Source: JALZKA01 sp963715405
GTDB taxonomy: Bacteria > Actinomycetota > Thermoleophilia > Solirubrobacterales > 70-9
DNA: 64,000 nt
Assembly (NCBI GenBank): GCA_963715405.1
Contig: OY970239.1
Coordinates: 1,054,001 to 1,118,000 of the forward strand
Direction of reading: 5' to 3'
Below the pieces are notes generated by a model. That model saw nothing but the letters and a program-made list of their open reading frames with translations. It made no database searches and was not told where the DNA came from. This document shows positions 49,721 to 59,200 of the stretch, in pieces. Each line of letters opens with the position of its first letter. Within the stretch, counting starts at the first letter, position 1. The position numbers were made by a program, and so were the translations under genes.

Positions 49721-50658
49721 GCTGGCACGCCTGCCACGGCGACCGGCTTGCCGGCTGCCCGAGCCGCCCATGCGGCTTCTTCGGCTACTTCCCGAAGCTC
49801 GAGTGCGCTTGTCGCGTGAAGGGGACACGAGGCCAGGCCTACCGCCACCTCCACCCGTGGGCCGCGCCCCGCCTGCGAGCGCTCCACCGTCTCAGACACC
49901 CCGGCTGCCAGCTCCAGGAGGTCGCTCGCCTCACCTCGCGGCACGACGGCGATGAGCTGCCCGGGGCCGGCCCTGAACGAGCGCTCCCCCCCTGAAAGTT
50001 GTCCGTCCAGCACCCCGGCAACCGCCTCCACCATGCGCTCGGCCGCTTCGGGCCCGTATCCCTTCGAGATCCGCTCGACCCCTTCCACCTCCAAGTGCGC
50101 GATCGCGACCGACCGACCGCTCCTCCTTCCGTCGCGGATCAGCGTTGCCAAGTGCTCCTCGAGCGCGTCGGCCTGGGTGGGCGCCGGGTTCCCTGCGGAA
50201 GAGATACCGCTCTCGCGAGAGCGGATGAGCGATTCCATCGCGGCTGTCTGGACGGCGCCGAAAACTTCAGCAAGGCGGGTGACCGCGCGCGTGAACTCGC
50301 GCCGATCGCGTTCTGGCAGCTCACGGTCGAGCGCGTCGATGAGGAGGGACTGGAGCGCAGCGAATTCCCCCGGCAAGCGCCGGACCACGGCCTCGGAGTC
50401 GCGCTCCGCTGCCAGCGACGCGGCTCGCTCCAGCGCTGCGGGCGAGAGCCGAAGGTCGCGGGCCGCCCCGGGGTCGGAAAGCTGACCCAGGATCTCGGCG
50501 ATCAGGGGCGCGGCCTCCTGGGCGATCCAGCCGAGTGGTAGCTCCTCGAGCTCCTCCAGCGGGCTCCGCTCGATCACCTCTACGAGCCAGCTCTTGGCCA
50601 GGCGTTCCCACGCGGCCGGTGAGCGTGCGATCTCTGCGGCCGGAGAAGAGCCGTTCAT
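49705..50658 (-). CDS. Degenerate GGDEF-domain protein
   Basis: A 317-residue soluble protein. Residues 1-150 are helical, similar to N-terminal domains of stress-signalling proteins. Residues about 165-310 have the fold pattern of a GGDEF domain (LEEHLATLIRDGRRSGRSVAIAHLEVEG, AERMVEAVAGVL), but the signature loop reads RAGPGQLIAVVP where an active cyclase has RxGGDEFxxLLP, so c-di-GMP synthesis is not expected. It may bind nucleotide or act as a scaffold. ATG 50658 is preceded by GGGAGG. It is divergent from the SpoIIE gene by 97 bp. Confidence 0.72.
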   Translation of the reverse strand: MNGSSPAAEIARSPAAWERLAKSWLVEVIERSPLEELEELPLGWIAQEAAPLIAEILGQLSDPGAARDLRLSPAALERAASLAAERDSEAVVRRLPGEFAALQSLLIDALDRELPERDRREFTRAVTRLAEVFGAVQTAAMESLIRSRESGISSAGNPAPTQADALEEHLATLIRDGRRSGRSVAIAHLEVEGVERISKGYGPEAAERMVEAVAGVLDGQLSGGERSFRAGPGQLIAVVPRGEASDLLELAAGVSETVERSQAGRGPRVEVAVGLASCPLHATSALELREVAEEAAWAARAAGKPVAVAGVPALQDP

Positions 50659-50742
50659 CCTCCCGAGAACGGTAGTCGGGCCATCGGCGGGAGCCAGCGT
50701 CCAAGCAGCGGGGGCACCGGGCCCTCAAGAAGACCAAGTATT

Positions 50743-50748
50743 TAGAAT
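50743..50748 (+). promoter_or_regulatory. -10 box (TAGAAT) of the SpoIIE-HATPase gene
   Basis: TAGAAT lies seven bases before GTG 50756 in an AT-rich stretch (GTATTTAGAAT). It predicts a leaderless transcript and decides the start over the longer open frame to 50594. Confidence 0.5.
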
Positions 50749-50755
50749 CCCGCCC

Positions 50756-51982
50756 GTGGCAGAGCCAGGGTGGACAGAGGGTGAGGAGCCGAGACTGCCG
50801 GCGGGGGGGCCGGGCGACCCGCGCGGGGACGCGATCCTCGGCGCCGCTCTCGACGGCCTGCGCCGCGCGGCCGAGGAGGTCGAGGTCGAGCGCTCGACCG
50901 CGGAGACCCTGCAGAGGAGCCTGCTTCGGGAGCGGCTCCCGGATGTGTCGGGCCTCAGGCTCGCGGCGCGGTATCTGCCGGGCTCCGGCGAGGCGAGAAT
51001 CGGCGGCGACTGGTACGACGCGATTCCGCTTCGCGACGGCCGGGTGGCGCTCGTGATCGGAGATGTGGTCGGCCGTGGTATCGAGGCCGCGGCTCGGATG
51101 GCGCATCTTCAGAGCGCGGTGCGCGCTTATGCCCTCGAGGGGCTTCGCCCTTCCCTGATCCTCGAGCGGATGAACGGGTTCGTACAGGAGCTCGAGAGTC
51201 GCGGCACTGCCACGCTTCTCCTCGCCGTGGTAGATCCCGACGCCGAGACCGTCCGGCTTGCGTCGGCGGCGCATCCGCCGCCCCTGATGGTCGACCCGGA
51301 CGGCAACGCGAGCTTCGCCGAAGGCCCGTCCGGCAACCCGCTCGGCGCGTCCCTCTTTCCGAGCTACGACGAGACGGTGCTGGCCATGCCGACAGGGTCA
51401 GCCCTCATCCTTTTCACCGATGGCATCGTCGAACGCCCCGACCAGTCGCTCGATCAAGGCATGGAGCTTCTGTCGAACCTCGGCTTGACTCTTCCCGACG
51501 AACCCGACGAAGCCTGCCGCCTGCTCCTCGACCGCTTGCTCTCCGACGGACTCGCCCATGACGATGTCGCGCTCCTCGTCGCGCGTCTCGACGCCCCTCC
51601 GCTCACCCTCGATCTCGTGGTGCCGGCCGATCCGACTTCGCTCGTAAGCGTGCGCCGGGGCCTGGGGCGCTGGCTGCGGGCGATTGGCGTCGGCGATGCA
51701 GCGGCCTATGAGCTCCAGGTCGCGTGCGGGGAAGCCTGCGCCAATGCCATTGCCCATGCCTACCCACCCGGGGACGCCCATTTCGCGGTCCGCGCGGTTC
51801 GCGACGACCACGAGCTGATGATCGAGGTCGGCGACTTCGGCGCCTGGCGGCCCCCGCGCGGCGGGTCGGGCGGTCGCGGTCTTGCCCTAATCGAGCAATT
51901 GACCGACTCGCTCGAGATCGACCGCGGTATAGCCGGGACGACTGTCAGGATGCGACGCCGAATGGAAGGAATCACGACCTAA
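50756..51982 (+). CDS. SpoIIE-type PP2C phosphatase fused to an anti-sigma HATPase domain
   Basis: A 408-residue partner-switching regulator. Residues about 45-280 are a SpoIIE/RsbU-type phosphatase: LQRSLLRERLPDVSGL, EARIGGDWYDAIPL, VIGDVVGRGIEAA and LFTDGIVE supply the metal-binding Asp residues. Residues 285-405 are an RsbW-like HATPase (ELQVACGEACANAIAHAY N box; GSGGRGLALIEQLTDSLEI G boxes). Such proteins phosphorylate and dephosphorylate STAS antagonists to set sigma-factor activity. The STAS partner follows directly (TAATG overlap). The sigma factor is not in the window. Confidence 0.9.
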   Translation: MAEPGWTEGEEPRLPAGGPGDPRGDAILGAALDGLRRAAEEVEVERSTAETLQRSLLRERLPDVSGLRLAARYLPGSGEARIGGDWYDAIPLRDGRVALVIGDVVGRGIEAAARMAHLQSAVRAYALEGLRPSLILERMNGFVQELESRGTATLLLAVVDPDAETVRLASAAHPPPLMVDPDGNASFAEGPSGNPLGASLFPSYDETVLAMPTGSALILFTDGIVERPDQSLDQGMELLSNLGLTLPDEPDEACRLLLDRLLSDGLAHDDVALLVARLDAPPLTLDLVVPADPTSLVSVRRGLGRWLRAIGVGDAAAYELQVACGEACANAIAHAYPPGDAHFAVRAVRDDHELMIEVGDFGAWRPPRGGSGGRGLALIEQLTDSLEIDRGIAGTTVRMRRRMEGITT

Positions 51983-52344
51983 TGCGCGATCGCTTGGCCG
52001 AAGTCGAGTTCAGCGAGGTCCGCGCCGACGCCATTGTCGCCTCCGTTTCGGGCGACATCGACGGCTCCAATGCGGCGGAGCTCCGCCGAGCTATCGCCGA
52101 GCGCGTCCCGGCCACGGCGCGCTCCCTGATCATGGATCTGAGCTCCACGACGTATATCGACTCCACCGGAGTCGAGCTCCTCTTCGAGCTCGCCCGCCGG
52201 CTTTCGGCACGCCGCCAGATCTTCACGGTCGTTGTGCCAAAGGGCTCAGGGATCCGAAAGGTCTTGGAGCTGTGCGACATCGGCAGCGTCGCGGTCCTGG
52301 TGGAGTCCCAGGACGCCGGCATAGAAGCCGCGGATACGACCTAG
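51982..52344 (+). CDS. STAS-domain anti-sigma factor antagonist
   Basis: A 120-residue SpoIIAA/RsbV-like protein. The phosphorylation loop LIMDLSSTTYIDSTGVELLFEL carries the conserved Ser after the Asp (DST). The unphosphorylated form would bind the HATPase and free the sigma factor. ATG 51982 shares its A with the TAA of the upstream gene, so the two are translationally coupled. Four bases overlap with the convergent LuxR gene. Confidence 0.92.
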   Translation: MRDRLAEVEFSEVRADAIVASVSGDIDGSNAAELRRAIAERVPATARSLIMDLSSTTYIDSTGVELLFELARRLSARRQIFTVVVPKGSGIRKVLELCDIGSVAVLVESQDAGIEAADTT

Positions 52345-53108
52345 ACGTCGAGCGTCTCGGTCCAGCTTGCCTTGAAACGCTGGAGCGCAAGCCGGAATGC
52401 CGCCGAGTCGGAGCCGGCCGCGATGATCTCGGCGATCCGGTTCGCAAAGGCTTCGATCAAAAGGAGTTCGCGACGGCTGGTCGGCCGCGATTGGCGAACG
52501 CCAAGCGCCAAGACGCCGGTGAGCTTTCCACCGGCCACCATCGGAGCTGCAAGGAGGGGGCGTTCGGCTGACCTCCTCGAGCCGATGAGACGCGCCCGGC
52601 GCTCCAGTGCGACCCGGCCGATGCCGGCGTCTCCGAGGGTCACCTCCGGTGGCGGCGAGACCCCTGCTCCGGTGCCGCTCGTCGCATGGGCCTTGAGCCG
52701 GAGCAGCATGCCGCCGTCCTCGGCGCGGTAGATCGCTCCGGATTCCACGTCGGCGAGCGAGACCACCCCGGCGAGCAGCGCCGTCAGGACCGGCCCAGAG
52801 GGAATTCTTGCGGCTGGCGCCTCAGTCTCAGGCTGGCGTCCGCGCTCGGGGGCCGAATCGCCGATCACCCCGCTTTCGAGCGCGAGGGCGACGGCCTGGG
52901 ACCGAGTGGAGGCACCGAGCTTTTCCATCGCATTGCGGACGTGGGTTCGCACGGTCTCCGGCGAAAGGACCAAGCGCTCGGCAATTGCCGCCCCGGACAA
53001 CCCTTCGGCGAGGTAGCCGAGGACCTCTTTCTCCCGGGCGCTCAGGGGGCGAGCCTCTGGCATCGGGGCGCGGCGTGATGCTGAGCTCTCAGGATTGGTG
53101 TCGTCCAT
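52341..53108 (-). CDS. LuxR-type regulator with C-terminal GAF domain
   Basis: A 255-residue protein with an unusual order: the LuxR HTH comes first (LSAREKEVLGYLAEGLSGAA, LSPETVRTHVRNAMEKLGAS, residues about 22-80) and a GAF-like sensor domain follows (VVSLADVESGAIYRAED, PLLAAPMVAGGKLTGVLALG). It probably binds a small molecule and controls transcription. ATG 53108 (MDDTNPESS) is preferred; upstream codons to 53237 lack homology. The HTH is closely similar to that of the LuxR protein at 53598 (HVRNAMEKLGASTRSQAVAL against HVRNAKAKLGARTRAQAVAL). Confidence 0.87.
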   Translation of the reverse strand: MDDTNPESSASRRAPMPEARPLSAREKEVLGYLAEGLSGAAIAERLVLSPETVRTHVRNAMEKLGASTRSQAVALALESGVIGDSAPERGRQPETEAPAARIPSGPVLTALLAGVVSLADVESGAIYRAEDGGMLLRLKAHATSGTGAGVSPPPEVTLGDAGIGRVALERRARLIGSRRSAERPLLAAPMVAGGKLTGVLALGVRQSRPTSRRELLLIEAFANRIAEIIAAGSDSAAFRLALQRFKASWTETLDV

Positions 53109-53237
53109 GGTGGTCGCGGCCCGTCGCGCGGGGACGTTGCGTTTATGGACCCCTCTAGACCTCTTCGTTTTCGACCCTACCACTAACCGATTTGAGGTAT
53201 CGCTGGTCACGCTGACCGGGGAAAAAGGGTTCGGCAC

Positions 53238-53279
53238 CGCGGTTTTGACTCAAAGGAACCGCACCTAGCGGAAACCGCG
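53238..53279. promoter_or_regulatory. Inverted repeat upstream of the LPFTG gene
   Basis: CGCGGTTT (53238-53245) and AAACCGCG (53272-53279), 26 bases apart, surround TTGACT (53245-53250), a possible -35. The region lies between divergent LuxR and surface-protein genes and is a candidate operator. Confidence 0.35.
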
Positions 53280-53292
53280 ACATCCCGAACTC

Positions 53293-53601
53293 ATGATCTT
53301 CCCCACACGCACCTTCATCGCAACCCTCGTCGTCTCGGTGGCCCTGGCCTGGGGCGGGCCCGCGGCTGCAAGCGCACAGGATTGCGTGGCGCCGAGCCCG
53401 ACGCAGGATCAGTATTGCCCACCAGTTCCCCCGCCCCTCACGACCGTCGACCGTGGATCGGACCCGCCCAGCGCCTCGAGCACAGCCGGCAGCTTGCCCT
53501 TCACCGGCTACGACGCCGGGATGGCTGCGCTGGCCGCCGTAGTGCTGATCGGGGCCGGCTTGGGCCTGAGACGGGCCTCACGCGCAGACGAGGGCATGTG
53601 A
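53293..53601 (+). CDS. Small cell-wall-anchored protein with LPFTG sorting signal
   Basis: A 102-residue exported protein: signal peptide (1-29, ending ASAQ), a short Pro-rich mature part with two Cys (DCVAPSP, QYCPPVPPP), then LPFTG at about residues 69-73, a membrane helix (AALAAVVLIGAGLGL) and an RR-containing tail. It is a likely substrate of the sortase at 42056. The mature part is only about 40 residues, so it may be a wall-linked peptide or a stalk. The next gene begins at its stop (GTGA overlap). Confidence 0.8.
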   Translation: MIFPTRTFIATLVVSVALAWGGPAAASAQDCVAPSPTQDQYCPPVPPPLTTVDRGSDPPSASSTAGSLPFTGYDAGMAALAAVVLIGAGLGLRRASRADEGM

Positions 53602-54095
53602 GCGAGCGCTTCCGGGCCGCCGTTCCCGGCGACTCGGCCGCAGTGGCTGCGCTTGAGGAGGCGGTCCCCTCCCAAGAGCCTCCCGTCCTCATCGTCGACG
53701 CCGCGCAGCGCTGCGTCGAAGTAAACGAGTCCGCGTCGCGCATGCTCGGACTCGAGCGCTCCAAGATCGTCGGTCGCTCGGTCGAGACCCTCAGCTTGCC
53801 GGAGGGGCATCTGCTGGTGTTGCCCCGCATCGAGGATGGCCTCGAGACCGGCTCGTGGTCTGCCCGTCGCTCGCGAGGCCGAGAGGAACCAGGAGCCAGG
53901 CGCCCGTCTCGCCGTGAGCGAGAGGTGTTGGCTCTCCTCGCTCGAGGCGCAACTGATGCTCAGATCGCTTTAGAGCTCGAGCTCTCGCCGGCGACCGTCC
54001 AGACTCACGTCCGAAACGCAAAGGCGAAGCTGGGGGCGCGGACCCGTGCCCAAGCCGTCGCGCTCGCACTGGTCAGCGGCCTGATCGACCTTTAG
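53598..54095 (+). CDS. LuxR-type regulator with N-terminal PAS-like domain
   Basis: A 165-residue protein. Residues 20-75 are a short PAS-like sensor (PPVLIVDAAQRCVEVNESASRMLGLERSKIVGRSVETL split by eye), and residues 95-160 the LuxR HTH (PSRREREVLALLARGATDAQIA, LSPATVQTHVRNAKAKLGA). GTG 53598 overlaps the LPFTG gene stop, so sensor/regulator and wall protein are coupled. Its HTH resembles that of the divergent LuxR-GAF protein. The last 23 bases overlap the convergent membrane gene. Confidence 0.85.
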   Translation: MSERFRAAVPGDSAAVAALEEAVPSQEPPVLIVDAAQRCVEVNESASRMLGLERSKIVGRSVETLSLPEGHLLVLPRIEDGLETGSWSARRSRGREEPGARRPSRREREVLALLARGATDAQIALELELSPATVQTHVRNAKAKLGARTRAQAVALALVSGLIDL

Positions 54096-56082
54096 CTGCC
54101 GTATCCGCCTCGTCCCGCTCGGCCGCTTCGATCCGCTCGCGGATCTCATCCAACCGGGGCTCAAGAGGGTTGAGCTCGGCGACCACGGCGAGGGAGCTGC
54201 GGGCTGCCTCCGGATCACTCTTCGAGTAGAGAAGAGCGAGGAAAAAGTGCCCCGCGTACTCTTCAGGACGTTTGCGAATGGCCTCGCTGTAGGCGGCGAT
54301 CGCGCGCTGGCGATCACCCAGGGCTAGCGCGATCGATCCCTCCCTCAGAGCAGGCGTATCCGTAAGCGGGTTCAGGTCACGGGCCAGCGCCAAGTCGTCG
54401 TATGCCTGTTCGGGATCGTCCGAGAAAACGCCGATCGCATGGTTGACCAGGCGGTCGGAGAGGAACGGCGGGATCAGCGTGACCACGAAGACGACGATCG
54501 CGATCATGAGCGGGCGCCTGCTCCGGGGAAGACTTTTCCGCTCGGGCATGACGAGCGCGGGGGCCGCCGCGGCTCCGAGCAGCGCGAGGGCGGGCGCCGT
54601 GACGGCCGGATACGGCCAGAACCAGTCAACCGAGGCGTGTGCAAGCCAATACGCCCCGCCGGCAAGCGCCCCTGTGGAGAGCATCGCAGCCGCAGGCCCC
54701 AGCCTTCTCGCGCGAATCGCGCCCGCAAAAGCGCCGATCGTCGCGGCGGCAAAGAGCGCAAGTCCGACCGCTCCGAGCTCAGAAAGCATCTCCAGCTCCA
54801 CCGAATGGGCGTCACGGGCGTGCCGGCCGGGGTTTCGTCGTTCGCGCGTGTAGCGGAATCGGTATCCGCCTCCCCCTTCACCGAATACCGGATCCTCCTC
54901 CGCGACGTCGACAGCAACCCGCCACAGTTCGGAGCGATTGGACCCTGCGTTGAACGTGAAGCGGTCGGACTCCTCTGACAGGTCGGCTTCGCCCCCGAGG
55001 AACTCGCTCACCCGGTCCCCTGCCCACGAGACGGGGTTGCCTACCAGGGCGACGAGAACTACGACCGCGGCGGCAAGGGCTCCCGCGGCGCGCCAGCGGT
55101 CACGCCGCGACCCACTCCGGTTGAGCGAGCGCTCCGGCGGCTCGAAGCGCACCACGAAGACAGCCAGCGGAATCGAAACCGCGATGCCTGCCAGGCCCAC
55201 GATTCCGGCCGTGTGCATCTCACCCAGGGTCTGTCCCAGTCCATTCCCCTTCGCTGCCTCGAATAGGTCGCTGGCGACGAAGAAGGTGGGAATCGCGGGC
55301 AGCACCGCGGTGAGGCGCGTGACGCTCGCGAGCCGAGCGGGCGAGCTCAAGAACAAGACGACGGCGCCGGCCAGAAAGCCGAGGATCGCGCCTCGGCTCT
55401 GGCAAAGCACGGCTACCTCAAAGCACCCCGTCGCGAGGACGAAGGCAACTGCGCGAACCGGTACGGAGACTCGGGGTGACGAGGCGAGGCAGATCGCAGG
55501 CCAGAAGGCGATGAGGAAGAAGGCCGCCGTTGCGTTTCGATAGCCGAGGGGATACTCGAGCGTCCCGTCCTCGTCCAGAAACGAACTCGGCTCGGAGCCG
55601 GCGGCGAGGACAATGAGGGTGATGACGGCCACCGCTCCGGCAGCGCAGACGACGGGCAGGACGGCGAGCTCCATACGCCGTTCGAGCAAGACGCAACTCC
55701 AAATGCCGAGCCCGAACGCGATGGCGTAGCCAACGATTCGCTGGGCGTCCTCGATCGCGATGTCAGGCGTGGGGGACCACAGCGCCGAGGCAAGCGACCA
55801 CCCGGCCAGCGCCAGGAGGGCACCGAGGGCGATGCGGACCGATGTCGAGAGCGCAAGGCTCGCCCGCCATGGAGCGGCTCCCAAGAGCACAGCCGTTCCG
55901 GCGCCCATGAGCGCCACGCCCGGATACATGACCGCGCCGAAATAGGCGCCGTACTTGAGGGCCCACCAGGCGAACGTCCCCCCGAGGAGCCCCAGGACGA
56001 AAACCCCGGCAAGCGTCTCCGGGTTGGGGCGCCACCGCCCGCCCAAACGGCTGAGACGCCCCTCTCTGCGGTCGGCCGCCAT
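54073..56082 (-). CDS. O-antigen ligase-like membrane protein with C-terminal TPR
   Basis: A 669-residue protein with about 12 helices from residue 20 to 500, including SRGAILGFLAGAVVLFL and the Wzy_C-type loop ending ARDAHSVELEMLSELGAVGLALF with the conserved His. The last 100 residues are tetratricopeptide-like (DDLALARDLNPLTDTPALREG, AIAAYSEAIRKRPEEYAGHFFL). It probably joins glycans or glycolipids outside the membrane, distinct from the Wzy-type protein at 36398. ATG 56082 has TACCTT six bases upstream (56089-56094), fixing the start; the frame to 56415 is a shadow of the divergent gene. Confidence 0.83.
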   Translation of the reverse strand: MAADRREGRLSRLGGRWRPNPETLAGVFVLGLLGGTFAWWALKYGAYFGAVMYPGVALMGAGTAVLLGAAPWRASLALSTSVRIALGALLALAGWSLASALWSPTPDIAIEDAQRIVGYAIAFGLGIWSCVLLERRMELAVLPVVCAAGAVAVITLIVLAAGSEPSSFLDEDGTLEYPLGYRNATAAFFLIAFWPAICLASSPRVSVPVRAVAFVLATGCFEVAVLCQSRGAILGFLAGAVVLFLSSPARLASVTRLTAVLPAIPTFFVASDLFEAAKGNGLGQTLGEMHTAGIVGLAGIAVSIPLAVFVVRFEPPERSLNRSGSRRDRWRAAGALAAAVVVLVALVGNPVSWAGDRVSEFLGGEADLSEESDRFTFNAGSNRSELWRVAVDVAEEDPVFGEGGGGYRFRYTRERRNPGRHARDAHSVELEMLSELGAVGLALFAAATIGAFAGAIRARRLGPAAAMLSTGALAGGAYWLAHASVDWFWPYPAVTAPALALLGAAAAPALVMPERKSLPRSRRPLMIAIVVFVVTLIPPFLSDRLVNHAIGVFSDDPEQAYDDLALARDLNPLTDTPALREGSIALALGDRQRAIAAYSEAIRKRPEEYAGHFFLALLYSKSDPEAARSSLAVVAELNPLEPRLDEIRERIEAAERDEADTAAKGRSGR

Positions 56083-56088
56083 CGCGCC

Positions 56089-56094
56089 AAGGTA
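56089..56094 (-). promoter_or_regulatory. -10 box (TACCTT) of the ligase-TPR gene
   Basis: TANNNT-N6-ATG on the minus strand, matching the leaderless pattern seen on the plus strand. Confidence 0.4.
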
Positions 56095-56207
56095 TCGAGC
56101 ACGGGGGCGATCCTCCCTTGGCGACACCACGTCGAAACCGCACGCCCAGGGCCCGATCGTTGCGGCTCGTTTCACCGGCCGGTGGCGTCGGTAGTGTCGC
56201 GAGGAGC

Positions 56208-59200
56208 TTGGACTCGGACTCAAACGACCGTCCTTCCCCGGGCGAGGGAGCCTCCTCGCCCGAATCCGCCACCCCCGACCGGCTCTCCGACGTCCGCGAG
56301 TCGGTCTCCCGCAGCCTCGCCGAAGTAGTCGACGAGGTCGAGCGCAAACAGGCCGAGGAGCATGCCAAAACTCTGGCGCGGCTCGAGCAATCCGCTCTCG
56401 AGCGATTCGAAGCAATGTTTGCCTCCTATGAGACGAGATTCGAGCGCGAAGAAGCAGAGATCACCGCCACCCTCGCTCGCGCGGACGCCGACCTCCGCGC
56501 AAGCGTGGCGGAGGAAGTCGAGGCCCGGGGCTCGGCGCTCGAAGAAAAGATCTCACAAGCCAAAGCCCTTGCCGATGAGAAGCTGGCGACACAACTCGAC
56601 GAGCTGGAGTCGCGCCTGGTCGCGCGCGATGCCGAGATGCGGTCGGCCTTCGCGCGCGACCTTGAGAGCGACCTGTCCTCACGGATAGAGGAGATTGCGG
56701 CTGCCAGGGGTGAAGCTAACTTCGCCGAGCTCCGCAGCTTCGCCGAGGAGAGCGTGACGACGGCAACGACCCGACTCGCCGACCTCGTGCGAGAGGATGC
56801 GGATGAGAAGCTCCGCGAGGCCGAGAACCGCCTTGTGAGCGAAGCGGACACCCGGCTTCGTGCCGCCGAGGCCAAGCTACGCGAAGCCGAGACTCAGCTT
56901 CATGCAACGCAGGAGCGCGTTGAAGCCGAAGCCGATTCGCGTGCCCGGGACGCCGACGGCCGGCTCGCCGGGGTAGAGGAACGTCTCGCGGCACAACTTG
57001 CGTCGCAGGCCGAAGCGACGAGCGAGCGAATCGAGAGCGACCTGTCCTCACGGATAGAGGAGATTGCGGCTGCCAGGGGTGAAGCTAACTTCGCCGAGCT
57101 CCGCAGCTTCGCCGAGGAGAGCGTGACGACGGCAACGACCCGACTCGCCGACCTCGTGCGAGAGGATGCGGATGAGAAGCTCCGCGAGGCCGAGAACCGC
57201 CTTGTGAGCGAAGCGGACACCCGGCTTCGTGCCGCCGAGGCCAAGCTACGCGAAGCCGAGACTCAGCTTCATGCAACGCAGGAGCGCGTTGAAGCCGAAG
57301 CCGATTCGCGTGCCCGGGACGCCGACGGCCGGCTCGCCGGGGTAGAGGAACGTCTCGCGGCACAACTTGCGTCGCAGGCCGAAGCGACGAGCGAGCGAAT
57401 CGAGCGGAAGCTCGCGGATGTGGCCGATGCGCGCCTCGACGAGGTCGATCGCTCGATCGCGATGAGGCATGAAGCCGCCACGGCTGAGCTTGCCGGTCAA
57501 CTCCGAGGCGAAATCGGCGAGGCGTATTCGAATTGGCAGGCCGAGACGAGGGCCGAGATGGCGGCCTCGGCGCGCGCCGAGGCGCTTGATCTGACCGCCC
57601 GGATCGACGCGCACCTCGCCGAAGTTCGGGGGAGCGCCCAGACGGAGACGGCCCAACGACTGGATGAACTCGAAGACGATCTCAAGGCGCGCGGTGAGGA
57701 ACTCCGAGGATTCGTCGCCCAGGAGATCGCTGGGGCGCGGGAGGGCTTGTCCCAGCAGGTCGAGGGCGCCGTGGACAGCCTCCGCGCCCAAGCCGCCTCG
57801 GAGGCTCGCGAGGCGCGTGACCAAGTCACCCAAGCGCTCGGCGAAGCGCGGGCCGAGACGTCGGCCGCGTCCGCGGCGGCCCAGGTTGAGCTCGCGCGCA
57901 ACCTCGCACAGGAAGCCGAAGCCCAGTCAAACGTCCGGTGGCGCTTGCTTTCGCGCCAAAACGAAGCCGGCATGGCCGAGGCCGCCGACCGGCTTCGCGG
58001 CGAGATCAAAGACGCGCTTGCAGGCTGGCAGGACGAAGCGCGAGCTGAGATCGCAGCGTCGACTCGCACCGCGGCGCTCGAGTTGGTCGAAGCAAGGATC
58101 GCTGAGATTGCAGAGGATCTCGTCGCCCGCAACGCGAAGTCGACCGAGGTGGCTCTCGACGCCGCGCAATCCGACCTCGTGCGCGAGGTGAAGCGAAGGC
58201 AGGCCAAGTCCGAGGAGCACCTGCGCTCGGAGCTCGCGACAGGCTTCGAGGACGCCCGGGACAGGCTGACCGCCCATGCGGATGAGCGCCACGCGCGACT
58301 GACCGACGACCTTGCGTCCCGGCTCGACGCCGGCCTCGGACAGGCCAGGGGGGAGCTGGTCTCTCGAGTCGACGTGGCTACGGCCAAGGTGCACGAGAGG
58401 GTCGTCGCGGCGGCGGACGCCGAGTTTTCCGAGCGGACGGCAGATGCGATTCAAAGCTTGCGCGACGAGAACGAGGTGATTCACCTCGCGGCTCTTGACG
58501 ATCTCTCAAAGAACCACGCTGAATCCACGCGCCTTGCCCGCGAGGAGCTTGAGGCGAAGCATGCTGAGGGAATGGCGCAGTCGCAAGCTGCCGCCGAGGC
58601 GCTCGAGGAGCGTCTCGCAACCCGCGCCGCAGCGGGCGTAGCCGAAGCTCGCGAGCAGCTGGCGCACCGAGCCGATGAGGACCGCGCCGCCGTGGCTCAG
58701 GCCCTCGACGCGAAGCTGGCCGACGGGCTGGACGCCGCTTCCGAACGGGTTACCGAGCTCGCCCGGGCAGAGATCGGCTCAGGTCTGGCCGAGGCGGAGG
58801 AGCACGTGGAAGAGCGCTCGGCGACGCGCTTTGCCGAGCACTCCGAGAGCCTGGAGAGGCGTTCGTCGGAGCTCTTGAGCGAGTCGCGACGCAGCCTGGA
58901 AGCTGCGGCCCGCAAGGTGGCGCAGGAGGAGGCCGGTAGCCGCTTCGACGAGCTCGCTCGAGCAAACGACGCGGCCGCCAGAGCCAAACTCGAGGAAGCG
59001 CTCGAACGGGTGCGCTCTGAGGGTTCGGAGCAGCTCGCGCACGAACGAACCAGCTTTCGCGAAGAGGCGGAGAGCGTGCGCCAGGAGCTCAAAGCGATCT
59101 CTGGAAAGCTCGATGCCAAGAAGCAGCGCCAGGAGCTCCGCCTCGCCAAAGCAGAGACGTCCCGCCGCATCTCGAGCGCCTTGTCGAAGGTCGAGTCCGA

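Noticed and set aside
56118..56207. Upstream extension of the coiled-coil protein from TTG 56118
   Set aside because: The translated segment is Arg/Pro-rich, overlaps the promoter region of the divergent gene and has no coiled coil; TTG 56208 preferred, with low certainty.
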